DNA of 64,000 nt from Methylobacterium sp. 10 (GTDB lineage Bacteria; Pseudomonadota; Alphaproteobacteria; Rhizobiales; Beijerinckiaceae), in NCBI RefSeq assembly GCF_000519085.1, contig NZ_KI912577.1:1056501-1120500 (forward strand), written 5' to 3'. Within the stretch, counting starts at the first letter, position 1, and each line of letters starts with the position of its first letter. Position numbers and translations under genes: made by a program. Of the stretch, positions 45,556 through 54,500 are shown piece by piece. The notes under the pieces are model-generated. The model saw only the letters and a program-made list of their open reading frames with translations, was not told the DNA's origin and did not search any database.

Positions 45556-45804
45556 ATGGCAAAATGGGTTCCCCTCACGGCCCTCTTCGGGCTCGTTTCC
45601 CTGATGGTGATCCCGACACCGGGCATCGTCGGAATCCTCATCGGCAGCGCCTGCGCCCTCGCCATCATTGTCAGCGCTGTCGTCATGGCGATCGACCGAC
45701 TCGCCGGGCGCCTTGCCCTCAGGCTGGCGCGGCGGAAACGGCGGCGCGCGTCCAGGCGCCTTCACGGCCACCACGCCCATTCCGGCATTGCCAGGAAGAC
45801 CTGA
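45556..45804 (+). CDS. Small hypothetical membrane protein
   Basis: 82 residues from ATG 45556. Two hydrophobic segments (VPLTALFGLVSLMVIPTPG, then GILIGSACALAIIVSAVVM) are followed by a strongly basic tail (ARRKRRRASRRLHGHH). The frame is open back to 45391, but that part overlaps the end of the previous gene and its hairpin, so the internal ATG is chosen. Possible promoter-like AT-rich bases lie at 45490-45515. Family not recognised. Confidence 0.5.
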   Translation: MAKWVPLTALFGLVSLMVIPTPGIVGILIGSACALAIIVSAVVMAIDRLAGRLALRLARRKRRRASRRLHGHHAHSGIARKT

Positions 45805-45834
45805 AGGCGGCCTCACCATCCGGCCGCTCGTAAT

Positions 45835-45860
45835 GCCCTGACGCGAGTACGAGTCAGGGC
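45835..45860. terminator. Hairpin between converging genes
   Basis: GCCCTGAC (45835-45842) and GTCAGGGC (45853-45860) form a perfect 8-bp stem with a 10-base loop, flanked by AAT and CATT. It lies between the small membrane protein and the MarR gene, which converge. Confidence 0.5.
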
Positions 45861-45883
45861 CATCCGTCCAAAGACGGTCCGAT

Positions 45884-46438
45884 TCAGTCGAGCCGATCGC
45901 CCTGGATCGGCACGACCAGCGCATCGGGCTCGTCGTCGTCGTTCTCAATATCGGCGTCGCCATCGACTTCGTGGCCGGTGACACCCGAGACATCGGCGAG
46001 GTTGCGGGCGGCCTTGCGCAGGAGCTTGCGCAGGCGGCGGCGCTCCTTGCCGTCGAAACCGTCGAGCATTTCCGCTTCGACGTCGTCCCAGATGCGCTCG
46101 ATGGCCTCCGCCTTGGCGAGGCCCGCATCGGTAAGCCGCACGCGGACGATGCGACCGTCCCCGGCCTCCGCGCGCCGCTCGACGAAGCCGAGGGCCGCGA
46201 GGCGCGAAATCGTCTTGGAGGCCGTGGGCGGCCGGACCCGCAGGGTGGCGGCGAGATCGCCCATGGTCATGGTGCCGGCAACCGCCAAAGCCTGAACCAC
46301 CTGTTCCTGCCCGGCGAACAGATCGAGGGCGGCGAGACGATCCCCCACCCGGGAACGGTGCAGCCGCGCCGCCTGGACCAGGGCCCAGCCGACGCTCTTC
46401 GAGCCGGGAGGGCGAATACGCTTGTCGGACTTGCCCAT
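45884..46438 (-). CDS. MarR-like winged-helix regulator
   Basis: 184 residues from ATG 46438. Central winged helix: GTMTMGDLAATLRVRPPTASKTISRLAALGFVERR and the wing EAGDGRIVRVRLT. The C-terminal helix KERRRLRKLLRKAARNL is followed by an acidic tail (GDADIENDDDEPD). The frame is open to an ATG at 46546, but those 36 codons are Ser/Ala/Glu-rich and have a clearly lower share of G/C at third positions than the rest, so I place the start at 46438. Target unknown. Confidence 0.78.
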   Translation of the reverse strand: MGKSDKRIRPPGSKSVGWALVQAARLHRSRVGDRLAALDLFAGQEQVVQALAVAGTMTMGDLAATLRVRPPTASKTISRLAALGFVERRAEAGDGRIVRVRLTDAGLAKAEAIERIWDDVEAEMLDGFDGKERRRLRKLLRKAARNLADVSGVTGHEVDGDADIENDDDEPDALVVPIQGDRLD

Positions 46439-46781
46439 CGTTACTTCGGTGTCCCTGCCGGCTTTGTCGGTCCTGGCTGATTCGGACGCGCCCGATGATG
46501 TGGCCTTGCCGGACGATACCGCCCCTCGCTCTTCAGCCGAAACCATCGCCGCCCGACTCCACGCTCACAGGAGGCCGCCCTCCCGAGCTGCCGATTAAGA
46601 TTCCGGCGAAGGAGGCGGACCATGTGCCTGCAGATGGCGTCCAGCTCGTGAAGCTGAGATGACAGTCGGCTTAAATTCGCGCCGAAACCAACGGTCGGTG
46701 AAGAGATCTTCCTCAAGGCGAAGAGATGTTCGCCGGCCTGAAACACAGGCCGGCACCGGTGCTGGACTGTCGCCCGGCGTC
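46439..46781. other. Intergenic region without a recognisable gene (343 bp)
   Basis: Lies between two minus-strand genes. Third-position composition and the lack of any conserved peptide argue against a gene. A short direct echo of GCCGGCCTGAAACACAGGCCGGC at about 46732-46754 forms a small dyad close to the end of the response regulator gene. Nothing else stands out. Confidence 0.4.
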
Positions 46782-47180
46782 TCAGCAGGGCATCAGGCTC
46801 TGGATCTGCTGGAGGATGTCTTCTCCGGTGCAGGGACGGGAAATGAATCGGGCGCCCGCCGGAATCCGATCGGGATCGGGAGCGGCACGGCCTGACACGA
46901 TGACGATCGGTAGGGTCGGACGAGCTTCCGATACCGCGTTGGCGAGATCGAACCCATTGACCTTGCCCGACAATTCCACATCCGTAATCAACCCGCAGAT
47001 ATCGGTGCGGGCCTGGAGAATGCCCAGCGCCCGCTCCGCGGATGCGCATTGCACCGTTTCATAGCCGCCATCCTCGAGAACATCCCCGAGGTCCATGATC
47101 GTTAGGGCCTCATCCTCGACGAGGAGGATCACAGGCCTGTCGTCGTCCGAGCGCGTCGTCTCATTCACCACGATGCCCAC
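46782..47180 (-). CDS. Single-domain response regulator (receiver only)
   Basis: 132 residues. Acidic pair in LLVEDEALT (E22, D23), phospho-acceptor D67 in GLITDVELSGKVNG, Ser in IVIVSGRA. The usual Lys is replaced in RFISRPCTGEDIL, where Arg-Pro stands for Lys-Pro, which may alter phosphorylation signalling. No output domain follows. Such CheY-like proteins often serve HWE/HisKA_2 kinases in Alphaproteobacteria. No kinase is adjacent. Confidence 0.85.
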   Translation of the reverse strand: MGIVVNETTRSDDDRPVILLVEDEALTIMDLGDVLEDGGYETVQCASAERALGILQARTDICGLITDVELSGKVNGFDLANAVSEARPTLPIVIVSGRAAPDPDRIPAGARFISRPCTGEDILQQIQSLMPC

Positions 47181-47253
47181 CCTTCACCGTTTGACCCAAC
47201 TTGATCCAACGATAAACATCCGTTCAGGTTGCAGGGCACGGGCGGACAGATTT

Positions 47254-48522
47254 TCACCCCCGCGCTCCGGCGTCCAACGTCGTTCGGACGGCATGGTCCA
47301 CGGCTTCGCACAAACGGCCGAGATCGTCCGGTGCGATGGTCAGGGCCGGCGTGAGGTAGACGATGTCGCCGAAGGGGCGGACCCAGACACCCTGCTCCAC
47401 CAGGCGCGCCTTGAGCGCCGGGAGATCGGGCGCGTGTTCGAACTGTACAACGCCGATGGCGCCGAGGACGCGGATGTCGGCGATTCCGGCAAGGCCCCGC
47501 AGACCGGAGAGTCCCTCCCGCAGGCGGATCTCGATCGCCCGTGCCTGTTCCAGACGCGGCTCGGTTTCGAACAGGTCGAGGCTGGCATTCGCGGCGGCGC
47601 AGGCGAGAGGATTGGCCATGAAGGTCGGGCCGTGCATCAGCGCAGCCGTGGGGTCGTCAGACAGGAAGGCTTCGAAGACCGGACGCCGCGCGATCGTCGC
47701 AGCCAGCGCCATGGTGCCGCCGGTGAGCGCCTTCGACAGACAGAGGATATCGGGCACGATCCCGGCCTGCTCGCAGGCGAAAAGGGTGCCGGTGCGGCCG
47801 AAACCGGTGAAGATCTCGTCGGCGATGAGGGGCAGTCGGTGCCGCTCGGCTGCCCGCGCCACCCGCGCCAGGGTCTCGGGGGCGTGCATCACCATTCCTC
47901 CCGCCCCCTGGACCAGGGGCTCGACGATGATCGCCGCCAGGGTATCGCCATGCTCCGCCAAGGCACGGTCGAGGGCGTCGGCGGAAGCCTCATCCGCCGG
48001 CAGGTCGCAGAAAAGCTGAGCCGGCAAATAGGTGCCGAATCGGCGGTGCATGCCCTCCTCCGGGTCGCAGACCGACATCGCTCCCATCGTGTCGCCATGA
48101 TAGCCGCCCCGGAACGCGAGGAACCTGCTGCGTCCCGCGATGCCCCGGTTGAGCCACATCTGCGCGGCCATCTTGAGAGCCACCTCCACCGCCACCGAGC
48201 CGGAATCGGTGAAGAACACGTGGTCGAGGTCGCCCGGAGCCACGGTGGCGAGGCGGGAGGCCAGGCGCTCAGCTGGCGCGTGGGTGAGCCCCCCGAACAT
48301 CACATGGGGCATGGCATCGAGCTGGGCCGCCACCGCCGCGCGGATATGCGGATGGTTGTAGCCATGGACCGCCGTCCACCACGAGGCGATGCCGTCGATG
48401 AGCTCGCGCCCGTCGGAGAGCACGATCCGCGAACCCGAAGTGCGCACGGCCTCCAGGGGCGGCACCGCATTCCGCATCTGCGTATAGGGCCGCCAGAGAG
48501 AATTTTTTGGATCCGCAGGCAT
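47254..48522 (-). CDS. bioA: Adenosylmethionine-8-amino-7-oxononanoate aminotransferase
   Basis: 422 residues from ATG 48522. BioA makes 7,8-diaminopelargonate in biotin synthesis, using SAM as amino donor. Hallmarks: SLWRPYTQMRN at the start, SWWTAVHGYNHP, the PLP lysine in LSKALTGGTM, and HGPTFMANPLACAAA. The frame is open upstream to 48756 but without family similarity. bioF is encoded 1.8 kb away on the other strand, and a BioC-like methyltransferase at 14497. bioB and bioD are not in the window. Confidence 0.93.
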   Translation of the reverse strand: MPADPKNSLWRPYTQMRNAVPPLEAVRTSGSRIVLSDGRELIDGIASWWTAVHGYNHPHIRAAVAAQLDAMPHVMFGGLTHAPAERLASRLATVAPGDLDHVFFTDSGSVAVEVALKMAAQMWLNRGIAGRSRFLAFRGGYHGDTMGAMSVCDPEEGMHRRFGTYLPAQLFCDLPADEASADALDRALAEHGDTLAAIIVEPLVQGAGGMVMHAPETLARVARAAERHRLPLIADEIFTGFGRTGTLFACEQAGIVPDILCLSKALTGGTMALAATIARRPVFEAFLSDDPTAALMHGPTFMANPLACAAANASLDLFETEPRLEQARAIEIRLREGLSGLRGLAGIADIRVLGAIGVVQFEHAPDLPALKARLVEQGVWVRPFGDIVYLTPALTIAPDDLGRLCEAVDHAVRTTLDAGARG

Positions 48523-48610
48523 CCGTGGGGGATGGGCGTGCGCAGCGGAACGGTCAAGGGATCGGTACCCTAACCCGATCTTAAAGCCGCCGGAGGCATG
48601 GTCCGCCACC

Positions 48611-50233
48611 TTGCCCTCCAGGCCATCATCGGCCTTCCGGAGGGATGTCGTTGTCCGGGACCGTCCTGTGCCTGCCGAGAGATGCGAACTCGTCCCCGGC
48701 CGGCTATGGGGCACCTCTCCCCTGACCGTTGCGTTGTTTGCAATCTTGTTCGTCATTGCCTTGCTCCCGGTGCTGGCGATGCCGATCCCGGCGATGGTGG
48801 ACTATCCCAACCACCTCGCCCGCATGCACATCCTCGTGCGTGACAGAACCCCGGAAGCGCATCCCTTCTACCGGGTGACCTGGGCGCTCTATCCCAACCT
48901 CGCCATGGACCTCGTCGTCCCGCTCATCGCGCGGGTCACAAGCGTCGAGCTCGCGACCCGGCTCTTCCTGCTGGCGAGCCAGATCCTCACGATCACCGGG
49001 GCCATCGCCATCGAACTCGCCGTGAAGCGCCGCTTTCAGGTGAGCGGCTTCCTCGCTTTGCTGGTGCTCTACAGCGTTCCCTTCGCCTGGGGTTTCGTGA
49101 ACTTCCAGTTCGCCCTCGGCATCGCGCTGTGGGGTATTGCCTGCTGGATCGTCCTGCAGGACCGGGCTTGGCCGCTCCGGCTTGCGATGCACACCCTCTT
49201 CGTGGCCCTGCTGTTCGGCGCCCACCTGTTCGCGCTCGGCCTCTACGGCTTCACCCTCGGCATCCATGAGCTCTGGCGTGCCTGGAGCCGGCATTCCGCC
49301 CTGCCGACGACGATGGCGCGCTTCCTGGCTCTTGCCCTGCCGGCGGTCGTCGCCTTCTCGATCATGAAAGCGACCGGCGGCTCCGTCGGTCAGGAGGGGA
49401 CCACCTGGAACGGCCCTTGGAAGCTCGTGATGCTCTTCACGACCTTGAACGGCTACAGCCTGTGGCTCTCGGCCGCCGGGACCGTTTTTCTCGTCGGACT
49501 CACCCTCCTGCTCGCATTGCGCGGTGCGTTCCGCGCCGTCCAATCCGGCTTCTGGCTGGCCGGCAGTCTCGCGGTTCTCTTCGTCGCCCTGCCCACACGA
49601 CTGTTCGACACCGCTTTCGTCGATCTCCGGGTGACGGTAGCCGCCCTCCTGATCGTACCGGGCTTCATCGTGGTGTCGCCGCCGAGCGGAGCCTGGGAGC
49701 GCATCGCGGCTGCGGTCGTCCTGGGCGTGACCCTGGTGAACCTGGCCTGCGCCCTCACCGTCGCGGCGATCTACCGGAGCGAGTATGCGGCGCTCCTCAC
49801 CTCCTTCGGGCAGCTGAAGCCGAAGTCCCGCGTCCTCGTCGGCCATAGCGGCAGCGGCGAGGACCCACCCCTCAAGGACCTCTCCGATTATCCGATCTAT
49901 AATGCGGTGACGCTGGCCGTCGCCTATGCGGATGCGTTCGTGCCGACGCTGTTCACCTCCATCGGCAAGCAGCCGGTGACGGTGATCGATGGCTACCGCC
50001 ATCTGGCCGTCCCCTATGGCGGCCCGACGGCGATGGCGATCCTGCGCGACATCGCCGGGGGCCGTCCCAACGAGGACGCGCCCGACTATACCCGCGCCTG
50101 GACCGAGGATTTCGATTACCTCTACGTCGTCGGCCACAAGGCTCCGAACCCGATGCCGGGCCTCCTCGTGCCCCTGAGCCTATCCGCGCGATTCACGCTC
50201 TACCGCATCGAGAGGCACCGGCCGCGCGAGTGA
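48611..50233 (+). CDS. Polytopic membrane protein of unknown function
   Basis: Up to 540 residues. Ten or more hydrophobic segments between about residues 38 and 390, then a soluble roughly 130-residue C-terminal domain (GQLKPKSRVLVGHSGSG, DYPIYNAVTLAVAYADAFVPTLF, VVGHKAPNPMPGLLVPLS). The layout resembles GT-C-type glycosyltransferases or their relatives, including the early acidic MVDYPNHLARMHIL after the first helix, but I cannot confirm this. No ATG begins the frame; TTG 48611 or GTG 48668 are candidates. It lies divergent from bioA and 50 bases before bioF. Confidence 0.72.
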   Translation: MPSRPSSAFRRDVVVRDRPVPAERCELVPGRLWGTSPLTVALFAILFVIALLPVLAMPIPAMVDYPNHLARMHILVRDRTPEAHPFYRVTWALYPNLAMDLVVPLIARVTSVELATRLFLLASQILTITGAIAIELAVKRRFQVSGFLALLVLYSVPFAWGFVNFQFALGIALWGIACWIVLQDRAWPLRLAMHTLFVALLFGAHLFALGLYGFTLGIHELWRAWSRHSALPTTMARFLALALPAVVAFSIMKATGGSVGQEGTTWNGPWKLVMLFTTLNGYSLWLSAAGTVFLVGLTLLLALRGAFRAVQSGFWLAGSLAVLFVALPTRLFDTAFVDLRVTVAALLIVPGFIVVSPPSGAWERIAAAVVLGVTLVNLACALTVAAIYRSEYAALLTSFGQLKPKSRVLVGHSGSGEDPPLKDLSDYPIYNAVTLAVAYADAFVPTLFTSIGKQPVTVIDGYRHLAVPYGGPTAMAILRDIAGGRPNEDAPDYTRAWTEDFDYLYVVGHKAPNPMPGLLVPLSLSARFTLYRIERHRPRE

Positions 50234-50283
50234 CCACGGTGCGTGCTTGACATCGCAAGGGCACGGGCCTCCTTCCCGCTCCC

Positions 50284-51432
50284 ATGTCCGACCTCGACCG
50301 CACCGCCAGCCTCGAAGCGTTCGCCCGCGACCATCTCGCCCGCCTCGACGAGACCTCCCTGCGCCGGCATCTCCATCCAACCACGCGCGGCCCGCAGGCG
50401 GCGGCGACGCGACACGGGCGCAGCCTCGTCTCGTTCTCCTGCAACGATTATCTCGGCCTGTCGCAGGATCCGCGCGTCATCGCGGCGGCCCAAGCCGCGA
50501 CCGCGCGCTACGGCACAGGCGCCGGCGCCTCCCGCCTCGTCACCGGCAGCCACCCGCCCCTCGCGGCCCTGGAAGAGCGCCTCGCCGCCCATAAGCGGAC
50601 CGAAGCGGCCCTGGTCTTCGGCAGCGGCTATCTCGCCAATCTCGGCATCGTCTCCGGGCTCGCCGGCCCGCGCGACCTGATCCTCGTGGACGCGCTCGGC
50701 CATTCCTGCCTCTGGGCGGGGGCGCGGCTCTCCGGGTCGAAGGTGCTGCGGTTCGCCCATAACGACCTCGGCGATCTCGAAGCGCTCCTGGCCAAGCACC
50801 GCTCCCGCCACCAGCACGCGTTGATCCTCACGGAGCGCGTCTACAGCATGGACGGCGACCGGGGGCCCATTGCCGACATCCTACGTCTCGCCGACGCGCA
50901 CGATGCCTGGACCCTGGTGGACGACGCCCACGGCCTCGGCGTCGTCGCGGCGGATGCCCGCGCGCCCCTGGAAATGGGCACCCTGTCGAAGACCCTCGGC
51001 TCCTATGGCGGATATCTCTGCGCCTCGCGCGCCGTGGTCGACCTGATGACGAGCCGCGCCCGCAGTTTCGTCTACACCACCGGCCTGCCCCCCGCCTCGG
51101 CGGCGGCGGCCCTGGCCGCCCTCGACATCGTCGAGGGCGAGCCCGATTTCGCCGCCCGCCCCCTGGTCCTCGCCCGCCGCTTCACCACGCATCTCGGCCT
51201 GCCCGAGGCACAGAGCCCCATCGTCCCCATCCTCGTCGGCGAGGCGGACGCCGCGCTCGGCCTTTCGGCCGCTCTGGAGGAGCAGGGCTATCTCGTGGTC
51301 GCCATCCGCCCGCCCACAGTCCCGGCCGGGACGGCGCGGCTGCGGGTGGCGTTCTCGGCCGCGCATACGGACGCGCAGGTGGATGGGTTGGCCGAGGCGG
51401 TGATCGGGCAAGGCCTCGATGGGAAAACCTGA
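50284..51432 (+). CDS. bioF: 8-amino-7-oxononanoate synthase
   Basis: 382 residues. Alpha-oxoamine synthase fold, PLP enzyme condensing pimeloyl-ACP with alanine. Motifs: SFSCNDYLGLSQDPRV, GTGAGASRLVTGSHP, the substrate-site DDAHGLGVV, and the PLP lysine in GTLSKTLGSYGGYLC. Full length. It starts 50 bases after the membrane-protein gene, so cotranscription is possible. Confidence 0.94.
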   Translation: MSDLDRTASLEAFARDHLARLDETSLRRHLHPTTRGPQAAATRHGRSLVSFSCNDYLGLSQDPRVIAAAQAATARYGTGAGASRLVTGSHPPLAALEERLAAHKRTEAALVFGSGYLANLGIVSGLAGPRDLILVDALGHSCLWAGARLSGSKVLRFAHNDLGDLEALLAKHRSRHQHALILTERVYSMDGDRGPIADILRLADAHDAWTLVDDAHGLGVVAADARAPLEMGTLSKTLGSYGGYLCASRAVVDLMTSRARSFVYTTGLPPASAAAALAALDIVEGEPDFAARPLVLARRFTTHLGLPEAQSPIVPILVGEADAALGLSAALEEQGYLVVAIRPPTVPAGTARLRVAFSAAHTDAQVDGLAEAVIGQGLDGKT

Positions 51433-51462
51433 GCCGACATCGGGACGGGTGTCATGCGCGTT

Positions 51463-51490
51463 CATCTCTCCCCGCGGGCGGGGAGAGATG
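51463..51490. terminator. Perfect palindrome between bioF and the fusion acyltransferase gene
   Basis: CATCTCTCCCCGC (51463-51475) pairs with GCGGGGAGAGATG (51478-51490), a 13-bp stem with a 2-base loop. It lies between two converging stops (51432 and 51502). No T run follows. It is probably a bidirectional terminator or a member of a dispersed repeat type. Confidence 0.55.
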
Positions 51491-51501
51491 ATGCGACCCC
51501 C

Positions 51502-54500
51502 TTACGCCGCCGCCGTGGCATCACCCGCGGCCCGCTCGCGCGCCAGCTTGACCACGCCGACCTGGTCCACCTTGCCGGTCCCCAGCATCGGCAGCCTGTC
51601 CAGCACCACCACTTCGGCCGGGATGGCGATCTCGGTGGCGCCCTTGGCCTTGGCGAAGGCCTGGTAGGCGGGGCGGGTGGCGTCCTTGCGCTCCGTGAAC
51701 AGGATCAGCCGCTCGCCCTTGCGCGCATCCGGCACCGCCGCCACCGCGCTCGGCGTATCCGGCCAGAGTTCGCCCGCGATGGCCTCGATCCCGGCCAGCG
51801 ACACCATCTCGCCGGCGATCTTCGCGAAGCGCTTGGCGCGGCCCTTGATCGTGACGAAGCCTTCCGCGTCGATGGCGACGATGTCGCCGGTATCGTGCCA
51901 GCCCTCCGGCGGCGCCTCCAGCACGCCGGGCTTCTCCGCCCGGAGATAGCCGAGCATCACGTTCGGCCCCTTCACCGAGAGACGGCCGCCCTCCTCGATG
52001 CCGGGGACCGGTTCGAGGCGGGATTCGATCCCCGGCAGGAGTCGGCCGACGGTGCCGAAGCGGTTGAACATCGGCGTGTTGAGGGCGACGACCGGCCCGC
52101 ATTCGGTGACGCCGTAGCCTTCGAGGATGCGCAGGCCGAACTTCTCGCTCCAGGTTTTCCGGGTCGCCTGCTTCACCGCCTCGGCGCCGGCCACCACGTA
52201 GCGGAGCGAGCGCAGGTCGTAGGAATGGGCCGTCTTGGCGTAGCCGGAAAGGAACGTGTCCGTGCCGAACAGGACGGTGGCGTTCGAGCCGTAGATGAGT
52301 TCCGGCACGATCCGGTAATGCAGCGGCGACGGGTAGAGATAGACCGGCACGCCGGAGACCAGGGGCAGGATCAGGCCCGCCGTCAGGCCGAAGGCGTGGA
52401 ACACCGGCAGGACGTTGAACACCTTGTCGGTCGGCCCGAAATCGATGCGGGCCGCGACCTGGGCGGTGTTGGCGAGCATGCAGCGATGGGCGAGAACCAC
52501 GCCCTTGGGCGTACCCTCCGAGCCCGAGGTGAACAGGATCGCCGCCGGATCGTCGCCGCGCCGCGCCACGAGGGGCTTGCGGGCGCTGAGGAAGCCGCGG
52601 ATCTTGTCCCCGGTGGTGACGCTGGCGCGCACGTCCTCCAGATAGACGAGCTTCACCTTGCCCTGGATGGCCTCGATCAGGCCGCCGAGGCGGCCCTTCT
52701 CGATGAAGGCGCGCGAGGTGAGGATGGTGTCCACCTCCGCTGCCGTGCAGGCGGAGAGGACGTTGGCGGGGCCGGCGGAGAAGTTGATCATCGCCGGCAC
52801 GCGCCCGGCGCTCGCCAGGGCGAAGAACGTCACCGCCGCGCCGTTGGCGTTGGGCAGCATCAGCCCGATGGCCTTGCCCTCGGCGGCCAGCGGCATCAGC
52901 TTCCGGCCCAGAATGTTGGCGCCCATGACGAGACGGGAATAGCTGAGCGTGCCTGTGACCGGGTCCTCCAGCGCCGTGCGGCGCCAGCCATGGTCTGTGC
53001 CCGCCTGGATCAGGGCGCTCGTCACGCTGCGGTCGATGAAGGCGGTGTCGAAGACGAGATCGGACATGATGTCGTAGAGTGCCGCTCCAGCCGCGCGCCG
53101 CCGGTTCTTGCCCTTGAGCGCGGGATCGACGGTAAGGGCCACCGGCGACATCACCGTGACGATGACCTTCGGCCACCAGCGGCGCCGGACCTGGTTGCGG
53201 GAGAGGCGCGAGAAGGCGGTCTTCTCCAGCCCCTCGATCTTCACCGGCACCACCATGGCGCCGGACTTGTCGGCGATCAGGCCGGCGCCGTCATAGACCT
53301 TCATCAGGCTGCCCGTGACGGTAAGGCGCCCCTCGGGGAAGATGATCAGGGTCTCGCCGTTCTTCACCGCGTTGATGAGCGTGCGCGTGGCCAGCGGCCG
53401 GGTCGGGTCCAGGGGCATCGCCTTGGTGACCCGGAGGAACGGCTTTACCCACCAGCGCTGCGCGATGCCGTGGTCGACGGCGAAGACCGGCTCCTTGTCG
53501 AGGAGCGAGAGAGCCAGCGGTGCATCGAGGAAGGAGACGTGGTTGAGCGCGATGATGGCGTTGGGGCCGGCTTTCTCCACGTTCTCCAGGCCCCGGACCT
53601 CGAGGCGGTAGAAGGCGCGGAACAGGATTGAGAGGAAGTCGCGAAAAGCGCTCGTCGGCATCACCTTCAGCACGATCACGCCGGCGGCGAGATTGGCGAC
53701 GCCGATGAGGGTGAGAAGGGAGGCCATGGACCAGCCCGCTCCCTGCAGGGCGGCGAGCCCCAGCGCCCCGGTGACCATGAAGGCGGCGGTGAGCACGTTG
53801 ACGGCGCCGATGACGCGGGCGCGCTTGTCCTTGTCGGTCCAGGCCTGCACGGCGGCGAAGGAGGGCACGATGTAGAGGCCGCCGGCGATGGCGAGGCCGG
53901 CGAAGGCCGCCGCCACGCGAAGCCCCGTTCCGGTGGAGAGGAAGGCGCCGGCCCCCATCACCTCGCCGGAGATCGGCGGCAGGTGCGAGACGGTCCAGGC
54001 GAGGTCGAGGGCGAACAGGCCCATGAACAGGGCGCCGACCGGCGTCGGCAGCAGGACGATGCGTCCGCTGGCGAGCCAGGAGGCCAGGGCCGAGCCGACG
54101 GCGATGCCCACCGAGAAGATCGCGAGAAGCAGGGTGACCACGGTCTCCGAGCCGTTCAGGCTCTCGCGCACCAGCACCGGCAGCAGGGCGAGCACCACGG
54201 CACCCACCAGCCAAAACCAGCTGACGATGAGCGAGCCGCGCCACAGCCGGGTATCGGCGTAGAGGTCGCGCAGCAGGGCCACGGTGGAGCGGGCGACGTT
54301 TGGGTCGATCCTGAGTGTCGGCGCCGCCTCGCCGGTGGAGGGGATCTGCCGGGCCGAGAGCCAGCACAGGATGGCGAACACCATGATCAGGGCGCTGAAG
54401 GCCAGGGCGTCGCCGCCGAGCGCGCTGGCAAAACCCGCAACGATGGTGCCGAGCAGGATGGCGAGGAAGGTCGCCGCCTCGACCAGCGCATTGCCCGCCG

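Noticed and set aside
48704..50137. 477-codon minus-strand frame opposite the polytopic membrane protein
   Set aside because: Highly charged low-complexity peptide with no motif. The plus-strand frame has regular membrane segments.
51454..53631. 725-codon plus-strand frame opposite the acyltransferase fusion
   Set aside because: Antisense shadow rich in Asp/Gly/His/Arg. The minus-strand fusion has three intact domains over the same bases.
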